This document shows, piece by piece, positions 46,758 to 58,500 of a stretch of DNA of 64,000 nucleotides (the stretch's first letter is position 1; each line of letters begins with the position of its first letter). Origin of the DNA: Stereocaulon alpinum. Lineage: Eukaryota > Ascomycota > Lecanoromycetes > Lecanorales > Stereocaulaceae. The DNA lies in NCBI GenBank assembly GCA_018257865.1, contig JAEUBA010000010.1, forward strand, positions 517,868 to 581,867, given 5' to 3'. Position numbers and translations under genes: made by a program. Below the pieces are notes generated by a model that saw only the letters and a list, made by a program, of their open reading frames with translations, made no database searches and was not told where the DNA came from.

Positions 46758-48412
46758 CTCCCCTTCGCGTAAGTAAGTAAGATCTACTTAATAGTACTCC
46801 CCTCCTTATAATAAGCGATTAATTAAGACGTCTCTAGGTTTAGCAGCTAGTTACTCTAAAGTATAGACTAATTAGATCGTCTATACGCCGTAATTCGGGC
46901 GGCTAACCCCCTAGAAGTATACGCTAGTAAGGTATATATAGGTTAAAATTAGTAGCAGCCTATTAATAATTCCGTTTTTTATACTTTTACAGTTATTTGA
47001 ATATTTTATTTCCTATAGAAGCTATATAGGCTAATTTTCAGCTAATAAAAGGCCGTAGGATAGATAGGGATAGTTAGAAAGTCTTATAAAGCGGCTATAG
47101 TAGCGGCTATAAGTCCTAGCGAGCTTCTAGGGCGGTTACGCTATATTAGAGTTAGTATTATAGGCGCTACGGAGTGCCTTTATACTAAGTAGTAGTTAAT
47201 TCTAGGCTTATAGTAGTTAGACTAGCCGCGCTATATTATAGGTAATAAGGCTTATAATATAGGGTTTAGTAGCCCTATATTAGTAATAGAGGGCCTTAGG
47301 TATAGGGCGGAGTACCCTACGGAAGGGATTAATAATAGGGTATAGTATTATTAAATAATAGTAGTAATTCTTATATATTACGGAGCTTATAGAGTTACGG
47401 CTCTATAGGATCTATAATTAGACGTAGAAGTAGCTAAGGGCGTATAGATCCCCTAAAGCCTTAATATAAGAGTACTTAAATAGGGCTTAGTAACCCTAAA
47501 ATATAGTATTTCTAACCGGATAGAAAGCGCTAGTAATACTAAGGGCTCCCCTAAATTAGAACTTATAGTAGGCTCTCTAAGCTAATAGCGTTTTAAAAGG
47601 GGATAAAATAGTCCTTTAGTAGGGCCTTAGTTAAGCTATCTATAACTATCTTCTAAGTAGAGGTATAGATTAGTTTAACCGCTTCTTTAGTAACTTACTC
47701 CCTAATAAAATAGACGTTAATATTAATATACTTAGTCTAAGTATAAAATTAAGGGTTCTTAGCTAGGGCTATAACGCCCTAATTATTATAGAAGATTACT
47801 ACTACCTCTAAGGAGTCGATATTAGTATTAAGTTATTCTAGGAGGTTCCGTAGCTAAATAGCCTCCTTTATAGCCTAGGTCTAGCTAATATATTCAGCTT
47901 TATACGAGGATAGTATAATAGTAGGTTACCGCTTAGAAGACTAGCTGATAGCGCTACTACTAATATTAAAGATATATTTAGAAGTTAATTATTAGATATC
48001 TTAATTACCCGCCTAGTCTATATTAGTATATTCTAATAATAGCTTTAGAGCTCCCCTAAATATAAGCTATAGGTTAATAGTAGAGCGGAGGTAGTAGAAG
48101 ATCTATTTTACCGCCTTCTAATACTTATTATTTAGGTTGGAGCTATACTAGGAGATAATAGAGACTAAGTATATAATATTAGGGTAAGTACCTATTATAA
48201 CGTATATTAATAACCTAACTACGGACTAGTATTAGGTTCGGAAAGTATTAGTAGCTTTATAATCCTTATTAGCTACCTAATAATTTTTATTACCTATTAG
48301 CGTAGGGGTTAATTTGGTAGTATTCTATATACTATAGTCTCGAATAAACTTCTTAATATAGCCTACTTAACTAAGGCGAATAATATGATTAGCCTAATCC
48401 CTAGTAATTATT
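46583..48412 (-). mobile_element. copia3, copia-type retrotransposon, 3' part (3' LTR, RNase H, part of RT)
   Basis: A minus-strand element of a family different from copia1. The 3' LTR is 46583-46757 (175 bp, starting TGTTAAAAGTAGCC after a purine-rich tract). An RNase H relic with an AEYIS-like motif and a GVIALAKNP block reads at about 47770-47960, and RT relics lie up to 48412. It is interrupted there by LINE C, within a YLGIIITRD-like RT motif, and resumes at 49380-49413 before copia2. The 5' part lies outside the window. Confidence 0.8.
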
Positions 48413-49379
48413 GATTGATTGATTGATTTATACGCCTATTCTAGTATCTATATATACTAATAAGGGTATTCTCTTATATTATTAGGAAATCTAGGGGGGT
48501 TAAAGGCCCTCTAGACGCGAAAGAAACCTTTCTAGAGTTACCCCTTCTAGCTAAAAACTTTCGCTTATTAGCTTACTTATTATTCTACTCCGCCTATCTA
48601 ACCTCGCCGCTAGGCTTTATAATATTAGTAATAATAATCTCTATTACCCTAATAGGCCCTATAATACTTTAGTAGCTCCGCCGCCTTTAGCTTCTACTTA
48701 CGCTTAGGCTTCTTTATCTTTAGGGTTTTTATTGCTAGTTCTACTCTAATAGGGAGTTTAGACTAGGAGAGCTATTCCTTAGTAAGTTAATACTACGTTA
48801 GAAATCCTAACCTAACTAGCTATCTTATAGCTACTCTTATACTAGTAACCTCAGCTAGTATAATCTTAATATTATAAGTCTCTACCTCTTTAATAAGCTC
48901 CCTTTAAGTATCGCTAAGCTCTAGGCAGTATAGGAGAATATACTTTATATCCTAATTCCTCTATCTATAACTATAGCAGGTACTGCGGACCCTTAGCACT
49001 CTCGCCTTATAAAGGAAGTAGTTAAACCTATTCTTCCTACTTTAGAGTTAGACTACTATTAAGCTTTCTACCTTCCTAAGCTTTAGGTAGTAGTTATACC
49101 TTTCTCCGAATAACAGTTTATTCTATACGGGTATACGAGAGTGCTTAGGGATAGTATCTTTATATACCTCCTACCGCTTAATCTACTTCGCTATTACCTA
49201 GCCTTATATCTTCTTAGCTAGGACGCCTACGTCTTAATACTCCTCAATATCCGTTTTTAGGTTATACTAATATACCTTCCTCCTTATCGCCGTTACCGCT
49301 TAATCCTAATCCTTCGCCTCAAGCTCCTGCAGGGCCTATTCTTCCTTTTCTAGTAATAGGGTTAGGCGTGTTAGGCGCG
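48413..49379 (-). mobile_element. LINE C, 5'-truncated copy
   Basis: 967 bp of the LINE 3' end in minus orientation, with a (GATT)n tail at the left. It is flanked by the 14-bp duplication CCCTAGTAATTATT (48399-48412 and 49380-49393). The 5' truncation is typical of incomplete target-primed reverse transcription. Confidence 0.9.
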
Positions 49380-49413
49380 CCCTAGTAATTATTATACCTA
49401 GATAGTAGGTATA
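49380..49413 (-). mobile_element. copia3, short continuation
   Basis: 34 bp comprising the LINE C TSD and the next stretch of copia3 reverse-transcriptase sequence (continuing the YLGI-like motif), cut off by copia2. Confidence 0.6.
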
Positions 49414-49543
49414 TATTGAAATTCGGGTGTTCGTATACTAAGCCTTGGTATTAATAACTAAGACTTAGCACTAACCCTTATTTATATCTTATATAGTCGC
49501 ACTTAGCTGGATAATTAAGTGTTCTACCTATTATATTTTAATA
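49414..49543 (+). repeat. copia2 5' LTR
   Basis: 130 bp, the same length as both copia1 LTRs, followed by GGTTATAAGCCCGG, the likely primer-binding region. Confidence 0.88.
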
Positions 49544-50159
49544 GGTTATAAGCCCGGTACGCCGGGTATCGCTAGAATAGCTCTTCTTTTAGAATTATAT
49601 TCCTCTTAAATAGTCGCTAAATCCTCCCTAACGTAAGCTGCGTATATATATACTAAACCTCTAATACCTTTAATCTTTATACTATGAGATCAACTTATAG
49701 CGATAATAATCGACTAAAAAGAGGAGGCTAGGGAACTCCTAGCTATTCTTTTCGGGGTTATTACTACTAAAAAGTACGCTAAGGAGTGCTACTAAGCAAT
49801 CCCTTCTAGCGTACCTTAGTAGGTATCTATAAACTCTATAGCTAAGGCCCCTAAAGCGATATCTAGCTTCTATAGTAAGAATACTAACCTATATAAAGTA
49901 GAAGTATCGAATTTCTACGGAGATTTACTAAAAATAAGACTTTTCAGACGCTTAGAATATAATCGATCGTTAATTACTAAGGGGCTAAGTCCTAACCCCT
50001 TAATTCTTTTCTTTCCTAATAAGTTAGAGGCTAGTATTACCCTAGCTACTAGATACTTATTAAGATCCTTAGGAGATATCTATAAGATATCTACTATAAG
50101 CTTAGCTGGAAATCTATTATCTTCTTTATCTTCTAATTTAATACTATCTACTACTAATC
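49414..50159 (+). mobile_element. copia2, same family as copia1, 5' end only
   Basis: The 5' LTR (49414-49543, 130 bp) starts TATTGAAATTCGGG, a RIP-altered TG. Then 616 bp of leader/gag-proximal sequence are collinear with copia1 (25481-25986 then 38004 onward). It is cut by gypsy2 at 50160; the rest lies beyond the window. It provides the uninterrupted reference for where gypsy1 entered copia1. Confidence 0.85.
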
Positions 50160-50408
50160 TGTTAACCCTTAAGCGTGTGCGCGTTATAGCTACGCTAACG
50201 TAATAATATTAATTAGGGTCTAGGGGCTTAGTAATAGTATTACTACTTAGGACTCCCCTATATTTTAGGGATCTTTAGAAATTAGTTCTACTACTACTCT
50301 ACTACTAAGTAATATAATTATATCTATTACTTAATACCTAAATCTAGTAACTTTACGTCTCTTATACCTTAGTATACTAGCTTAGAGCCGGCGTTACTAG
50401 CCTTTATA
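50160..50408 (+). repeat. gypsy2 5' LTR
   Basis: 249 bp, the same length as both gypsy1 LTRs, ending CCTTTATA. Confidence 0.87.
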
Positions 50409-51360
50409 GTTCTAATTTCTCTACCTTTTTAAGGGAGAGGCCTAGAGTTACTATAATATTAGGTTAAATATATAGTTATACTACTATAACCGTTACTAAC
50501 GCTAAAGAACCTAATAATATTAATAATAATAATAATCCTATAGAGAGCTATAGGACCGACGGAGAGTTTTAGCTAAATACCTCTAATTTAGACGACGCTA
50601 ATCTTAAGTAATACTTATAAGAAGCCTAAGCGACGAATCACCGCCTAAAGTAACTACGCGAATTATTAGTATTAAAAGTTAAAAATAATATAATTTAATA
50701 TCTTAGGTTATAGAGTACTATTAGAATACCTATAGGGATAGTTTAAGAGGAGGAATAATATCCTACTACTACTATATTAGTATAATTAGTTAATATTACT
50801 AGCTAAAGGATTCCTTTATATCTTATAACGCCCGTCTTTAGCGCGCCTATAAACCTACCTATTAGACTCTAAAAACCCCTAGTACCGAAAAGCTTTCGAC
50901 CTAAGAATATATAACCTTATAAAGGAATTAGCGAGGGTAAATACTTATACTAGTTCGCTAACTTAGAGAAGAAGTTTTTTAAGAGTCTAGAGTACTTTAC
51001 TACTAAACTATTTAAGATAGTCTACTATATAGATACCTTAGAAGATAACCTAAATTCCTAGTAAAATACCTACCTAAAGGACTATAGATAGGATAATATA
51101 ATATTCGAATTCTTTAAGTAATTCCTATATAATTTAGTTATAGATTCTATTAACCGCCGTCTCTTCGCTTATAAAAGATTTAAGGAGGTAAAGTAATATT
51201 CTAACTAAAAAGTTACTATATTTAAGGCCTACTTAGAGGAGTTAGAAGCTAACCTACTACTTATAGCCCTAAAGCTTAAAGCTAACCTCTTCCTAGCTAA
51301 GCTAAAACCGGAGCTGAAGAATAAAATCTTAAGTATAGATAAGGTATTTAATAATAGGGA
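50160..51360 (+). mobile_element. gypsy2, same family as gypsy1, 5' LTR and gag start
   Basis: The 5' LTR (50160-50408, 249 bp) begins TGTTAACCC directly after copia2 sequence. Internal sequence through 51360 is collinear with the reverse complement of gypsy1 from 37754 down to about 36810 (gag). LINE D interrupts it at 51361; the 3' part is outside the window. Confidence 0.85.
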
Positions 51361-54300
51361 TTAATTAATTAATTGATTTATACGCCTATTCTAGTATCTA
51401 TATATACTAATAAGGGTATTCTCTTATATTATTAGGAAATCTAGGGGGTTAAAGGCCCTCTAGACGCGAAAGAAATCTTTTTAGAGTCGCCCCTTCTAGC
51501 TAAAAACTTTCGCTTATTAGCTTACTTATTATTCTACTCTACCTATCCGACCTCGCTGCTAGGCTTTATAATATTAGTAGCGATAATCTCTATTACCTTA
51601 ATAAGCCTTATAATACTCTAGTAGCTCCGCCGCCTTTAGCTTCTACTTATACTTAGGCTTCTTTATCTTTAGGGTTTTTATTACTAGTTCTACTTTAATA
51701 AGGAGTTTAGACTAGGAGAGCTATTCCTTAGTAAGTTAATACTATATTAAGAATCCTAATCTAACTAGCTATCTTATAGCTACTCTTATACTAGTAACCT
51801 TAACTAGTATAATTCTAATATTATAAGTCTCTACCTCTTTAATAAGCTCCCTTTAAGTATTATTAAGCTTTAAGTAGTATAAGAGAATATATTTTATATC
51901 CTAATTCCTTTATCTATAACTATAGTAGGTACTGCGGACCCTTAGTACTTTTACTTTATAAAGGAAGTAGTTAAACCTATTCTTTCTACTTTAGAGTTAA
52001 ACTACTATTAAGCTTTCTACCTTCCTAAGCTTTAAGTAGTAGTTATACCTTTCTCTAAATAATAGTTTATTCTATATAGGTATATAAGAGTACTTAGGGA
52101 TAGTATCTTTATATATCTCTTACTACTTAATCTACTTCGCTATTACCTAGCGTTATATCTTTTTAGCTAGGATACCTATATCTTAATACTCCTTAATATC
52201 TATTTTTAGGTTATACTAATATACCTTCCTCCTTATTATTATTACTACTTAATCCTAATCCTTTACCTTAAGCTCCTATAGGGCCTATTCTTCCTTTTCT
52301 AGTAATAGGGTTAGGCGTATTAGGCGTACCCTTCCTCTCCTTCCCTATAATCTCTTATAGATTAAGCGGTTACCTTTAATTATTAAGGGGTATACTCCCC
52401 TTAGTACCTAGTATCTTATAACTAAGGCGTTTAGATAGGTTTAGATAAGTATAATAACTACTTCTACTTTTAAGACTTAGACTAGTATTACTTTATATAC
52501 TCTAAGTACTATCTATAGGTAGTTATTCTATATTATCGCGAGCGTCTTAATATACTTTTCTACTACTCCCCGCCCCTTAGTAGGGGTATATTATATTAGA
52601 GTAGTAAATATAAGTATAGGCCTTACTATTATACTATATACCTTTCTATACTTCTTAAATATAGCTCCCTAAGTTAATCCTACTAAGTACTTAATCGCTT
52701 AGGCTTAAGTAGTAGCCTTTATCTTTACCTATACTATATATAAGCCCTAGCGGAGTTTAGTATTAATATATAACCCTAAAACCCTAATACTCGCTTCTAG
52801 CTTAACCTCTATATTACTAAATTATACCGTCTCCTTTATATTAAACCTTTTAGGGGCGTATAATAGATATATTAGTTTATATTTCTAAGGCGCGAAAGTC
52901 GCCCTATATATCTTTACTTATATTTAGTAAAGCTTATAAGCCTATTCTAGCTACCTATAGTTCGTTTCCGTTATCTTACTATATACTAGTAGGTATATAT
53001 TATCTACGAATCCTCCTACCTATACTAAGATCTTTACCTTTAAGTATACTTTAATTAGTAGTATATTAAAGAAAAGGAATAGGACTAGTAATATTAGTAA
53101 TACTTATAAGATCCCTATTTTTACCGCCTTAACTAGACTAGTCTTATCCCCTAGAGTTATTAATATCGCTCTATCCTTAAGGAAGCTTATAGTCTACTAG
53201 ATAATCCCTTTAGAGATTCCTTTTATCCTTAAGTTATAGAGTAGCCTTTTATAGAATATATTATTAAATACTCCTATTATATTTAGTAATAGTAAACTTA
53301 TTATATTATTCTTACCTTAGTTCTATATTATATAGACTAAGTCTATAATAGTCTTTAAGGCTATTTTTACTAAATATCTCTTCCTACCTCCTATCTAATA
53401 TTCTAAGAGTAGGTAATTTACTTTAGCTATTCTACTAAGTCGTTTTACTATTACTATCTCTAATACTTTCCTAAGTATATCTAGTAGTATAATAGGTTAA
53501 TAGGCCTTAGGCTTAGAGTAATTAGTCTTCTTTAGCTTCTTTAGTATTATTATATTCGCTTTATAGAACTTCTTTAGGTAGTATCTATAATCTAAGTACG
53601 CCTAAAATACCCTTTAAAAGGTCTCCCTTATTTCTATATATACTACTCTTAGGAACCTATTTAGGATTCTTAAAATCCTTAAGGCCTTATCTACCGCTAG
53701 GTGCTAAATCGCGTCCCTTACCTCCTTTATAGTAATCTCGCTATCTATTATAATAGGCTTTAGATAATTAGCCCCTTTAATATCTATTAGGTCTATTAGG
53801 GGTAGGAGCGGGAAGAGGACTCTCCTTAAGGCCTCTACCTTCCCTTTAAAGTCTATCGCCTTATTCCCGTTCCCGTCTTTAATAGCTAGGAATTATAGTA
53901 GCTCTTTAGGGCGTATACTCCTCTCCCTTCCCTACTTAATAAGTTACTATACTCCTTTTAGCCTTAATAATACTTTATAGACCCTCTTTTAGAAAGCTAT
54001 TATCTTAGTCTTTTATAGGATAGTAACCTTTTTCCTTTTAGTCTAGTAGAGAGCCTCCTTAATTTATATATTTCTACTATAGTAGTAGGCCTTAAGCGCT
54101 ACCTATAATATCTTAGTAACTCTTATATATACCCTATTCTAATATAGTTTAGCTCCGGCGTAGGGTTCCTTAAATAGGATAGTATTCTCTACTACCTCCT
54201 ATAACGCAGCTATAAGCTTATTAATATATAGGTTAATTACTTCCTTTAAGTCTAATAAGTATTTACCTATAACCCTATTTAAGATTCTTATATATTTCTA

Positions 54301-55537
54301 GATCTTCTCGTTAGTCGCCTCTATCTCTATCCTTTTCTAAACTCTCTTCTAGTATACTTAGTATTTACTCTAGGTCTATTCTAGCTCTATTATAATTAGT
54401 ATATAATCTAACCCTATATTAAGGTTTTCTCTTACTCCGTACTTCGCTATCGTATTATACGCGCCTTCGGTTAGAAATATAAGGTTAATAGCGCTCTCTA
54501 AGCCCCTACTTTACTATATAACTAACTTCTCCGGTAGTCTAAGGATTATCCCCTTCTCTCCTACTACTTCTAGTAGCTTATCTACTATTATATAGTATAT
54601 AGCTTATCCTAGGTTATTCTATTAAAGGTAGTATAGGTTAAAATCCCCTACTATAATATATTCGCCTTCGCTTTCTAAGGCCTCCTTTAGCCTTAGGATA
54701 GTTATAGGGCTATCTACTAATATATAGCTTATTAGCGAAGGGTTATAGATATTATATACCTATACCCTCTCTACTATTAGCTCCTTAGTATTTTCGTCCT
54801 TAGTATTAATATTATTTTAGGTTCTCTTAGTCTAAATTTATAATAAGTATAAGTCGCCCTCCTAGTACTCTACCCCCTAGTTATTAGGATCTATCCTTTT
54901 ATTTATATAGAAGTACGTTCTAGCCTCTAAGTCTCCCCTATAGGCTAGGTAGAACCTACTTATACTTATATTATATAAGGTTCTATTTATTAGGTTATAT
55001 ACTAGCTCTTAAATTACTAATACGTCTATATCTTTTATATCTTTATTTTTAAGAAGTAGTACTATTACTATATCCTTCTTCCTCTATATATTATACTATA
55101 GTATTTTTAGGTAGGGTATATTCCTTATTAGGTAAGGGCCGCTTAAATATTCTCTTATATTTAGGTAGTCTTAGTAGTCTTTACTACTCCTAAAGTCTAC
55201 TTAAGGGTATTTATTAGACTAATCCTTTCTATAGATAGGGGCTATTACCCTTACTCTACTTTAGAGAAAGTTATTAGTTATCCCTTTTTTACTACCTCCT
55301 TAATTCCTTTTTAAGGCTTATCTATTATATCCTCTAAGGCCTTCCTCTTCCCTTTAGAGATTACTTTATACTACCTTTTTAAGCTAGTCCTTTCTAGTAT
55401 CGCTAGTATAGGCCCTACTAAGTATTACTTTAAGGTTTTTTTAAAGTATTTTAGCTTATACTTAATTCTTTACTTAGCCTTAGTATTCTCCTTCTATTAA
55501 ATTAAGTAGGTTTTACTCTATACTAAGTACTCCCTTT
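51361..55537 (-). mobile_element. LINE D, 3' tail to ORF1 segment
   Basis: A minus-strand LINE inserted in gypsy2. From the (TTAA/TTGA)n tail it runs back through RT (about 53030-53960) and endonuclease to the end of ORF1, where LINE B enters. The last 13 bp (55525-55537, AAGTACTCCCTTT) are repeated after LINE B. It continues at 60955-62040. Confidence 0.9.
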
Positions 55538-58500
55538 ACTTAATAAATATCTAATAGCGACGATAACGAGTATAATAGGCGAATAGGCCTACTAGGCTAG
55601 ACGAGCGATTATACTAGGTTACGAACCTAGTAAAATAACATAAGATAGGGGGGGAGGAGAGAAGGGAGGTATTAGTAGTAAAGATAGATAAGGAACGCGT
55701 CCTAACGCGATAATAAGGCGATAGCGATAATAGTAGAAACCTACTAAAAGTCTATAAGGCCCTTAAGGTAGGGAAAGAATTAAAGAAAGAATATAGTATA
55801 TAAAGGCTATAGAATAGGCGCTACTAGAGTTTATAGAGAAGGTTTAGGGGATACTATAGGTAAATATAAATAAGACTATATAGGGCTTCTTCTAGAATAT
55901 AGTAGAAAGGATTACGGAGTATATATAGGAGAATACTACTAAAAGATATACTATAAAGGAGTACTATAGCTAACTAACGCGTAAAGACTACTTAACTAAA
56001 AGGGTAAATAATAGCTAGGCGGATATAGCCTATATAGCCTAAAGGGGCTAAAATACTATCTACTTAGCTATACCTAAGGCAGAAGATATTAAGAAAGTAA
56101 AGTAGGTAATAGTTAGGATTAATAATACTAGCGAAAAGATATAGATAGCTATAGTAACTCTTCCCTAACTAATATAAATATTTAGGGGAGTAGGGGGAGT
56201 AGCTAGGGAGATTATTATAATAAGGAGGATTATAGGGGGGGATATTATTCTCTAGATAGCCTTAGTAAAGGCTAGGGAGGAGTTAGAAAAGGATAATAAG
56301 TAGGTAAGGAGACTTTATAGGTTAGTAAAAGTCCTTTAGAAGATAGTAATAGTAGCGATCTATAGAGTAGAAAAGATAATAGATATAAAGGATTAATAGG
56401 GGATCTTTAAAACCTTAAGAAAAGATAATAGGAAGCTCTACTTAGAGTTAGAGATAATAAAGGCTAAATAGCCTATATTTATATTAAAGCTAGATATACT
56501 TAGGAGGGAGAAGAAATTCTCTATACTAATAATTAAGGTTCTAAGCCTAGAGGCGGCGAACTAGCTTATTATAGAGGGGATAGTAGTAGAGAATAGCCTC
56601 CTCTTCTATAATTACTAGGAGAGAGAAGCCGCCCCTAAGTAGTACTTTAACTACTATAGGTATAGATATATTATTAAGGCGTATAAATACCCTACCTACT
56701 ATAGGATATACGCCTAAAACTATATAACTAATAATTACGTAGAAAGAGCTAGCAGTAAGCCTAAGTATATAGTATATAAAGGGGAGTACTTAGTATAAAG
56801 TAAAACCTACTTAATCTAATAGAAGGAGAATACTAAGGCTAAATAGAGAATTAAGTATAAGCTAAAATACTTTAAAGAGACTCTAAAGTAATACTTAGTA
56901 GGGCCTACGCTAGCGATACTAGGAAGGACTAGCTTAAAAGGGTAGTATAAAGTAATCTCTAAAGGGAAGAGGAAGGCCTTAGAGGATATAATAGATAAGC
57001 CTTAAAAAGGAACTAGGGAGGTAGCGAAGAGGGGATAACTAATAACCCTCTCTAAAGTAGAATAAGGGTAATAGCCCCTATCTATAGAGAGGATTAGTCT
57101 AATAAATACCCTTAAGTAGACTTTAGGAGTAGTAAAGACTACTAAGACTACCTAAATATAAGAGAATATTTAAGCGGCCCTTACCTAATAAGGAATATAC
57201 CCTACCTAAAAATACTATAGTATAATATATAGAGGAAGAAGGATATAGTAATAGTACTACTTCTTAAAAATAAAGATATAAAAGATATAGACGTATTAGT
57301 AATTTAAGAGCTAGTATATAACCTAATAAATAGAACCTTATATAATATAAGTATAAGTAGGTTCTACCTAGCCTATAGGGGAGACTTAGAGGCTAGAACG
57401 TACTTCTATATAAATAAAAGGATAGATCCTAATAACTAGGGGGTAGAGTACTAGGAGGGTAACTTATACTTATTATAAATCTAGACTAAGAGAACCTAAA
57501 ATAACGCTAATACTAAGGACGAAAATACTAAGGAGCTAATAGTAGAGAGGGTATAGGTATATAATATCTATAACCCTTTATTAGTAAGCTATATATTAGT
57601 AGATAGCCCTATAACTATCCTAAGGCTAAAGGAGGCCTTAGAAAGCGAAGGCGAATATATTATAGTAGGGGATTTTAACCTATACTACCCCTAATAGAAT
57701 AACCTAGGACGAGCTATATACTATATAATAGTAGATAGGCTACTAGAAGTAGTAGGAGAGAAGGGGATAGTCCTTAGACTACTAGAGAAGTTAGTTATAT
57801 AGTAAAGTAGGGGCTTAGAGAGCGCTATCAACCTTATATTCCTAACTAAAGGCGTATATAATATAATAGCGAAGTGCGGAGTAAGAGAAGACCTTAATAT
57901 AGGGTTAGATTATATACTAATTATAACAGAGCTAGAATAGACCTAAAGCGAGCGCTAGGTATACTAGAAGAGAGCTTAGAAAAGGATAGAGATAGAGGCG
58001 ACTAGCGAGGAGATCCGGAAATACGTAAGAATTCTAAATAGGGTTATAGGTAGATACTTATTAAACTTAGAGGAAGTAATTAACCTATATATTAATAAGC
58101 TTATAGCTATACTATAGGAGGTAGTAGAGAATACTATCCTATTTAAGGAACCCTACACCGGAGCTAAACTATACTAGAATAAGGTATATATAAGAGTTAC
58201 TAAGGCGTTATAGGTAGCGCTTAAGGCCTACTACTATAGCAGAAATATATAGACTAAGGAGGCTCTCTACTAGACTAAAAGGAAAAAGGTTATTATCCTA
58301 TAAAAGACTAGGATAATAGCTTTTTAAGAGGGGGTCTATAGAATATCGCTAAGGCTAGGAGGAGTATAGTAACTCGCTAAGTAGGGAAGGGAGAGGAGTA
58401 TACGCCTTAAAGAGCTACTATAATTCCTAGCTATTAAAGACGGGAACGGGAATAAAGCGATAGACTTTAAAGGGAAGGTAGAGGCCTTAAGGAGGGTCCT

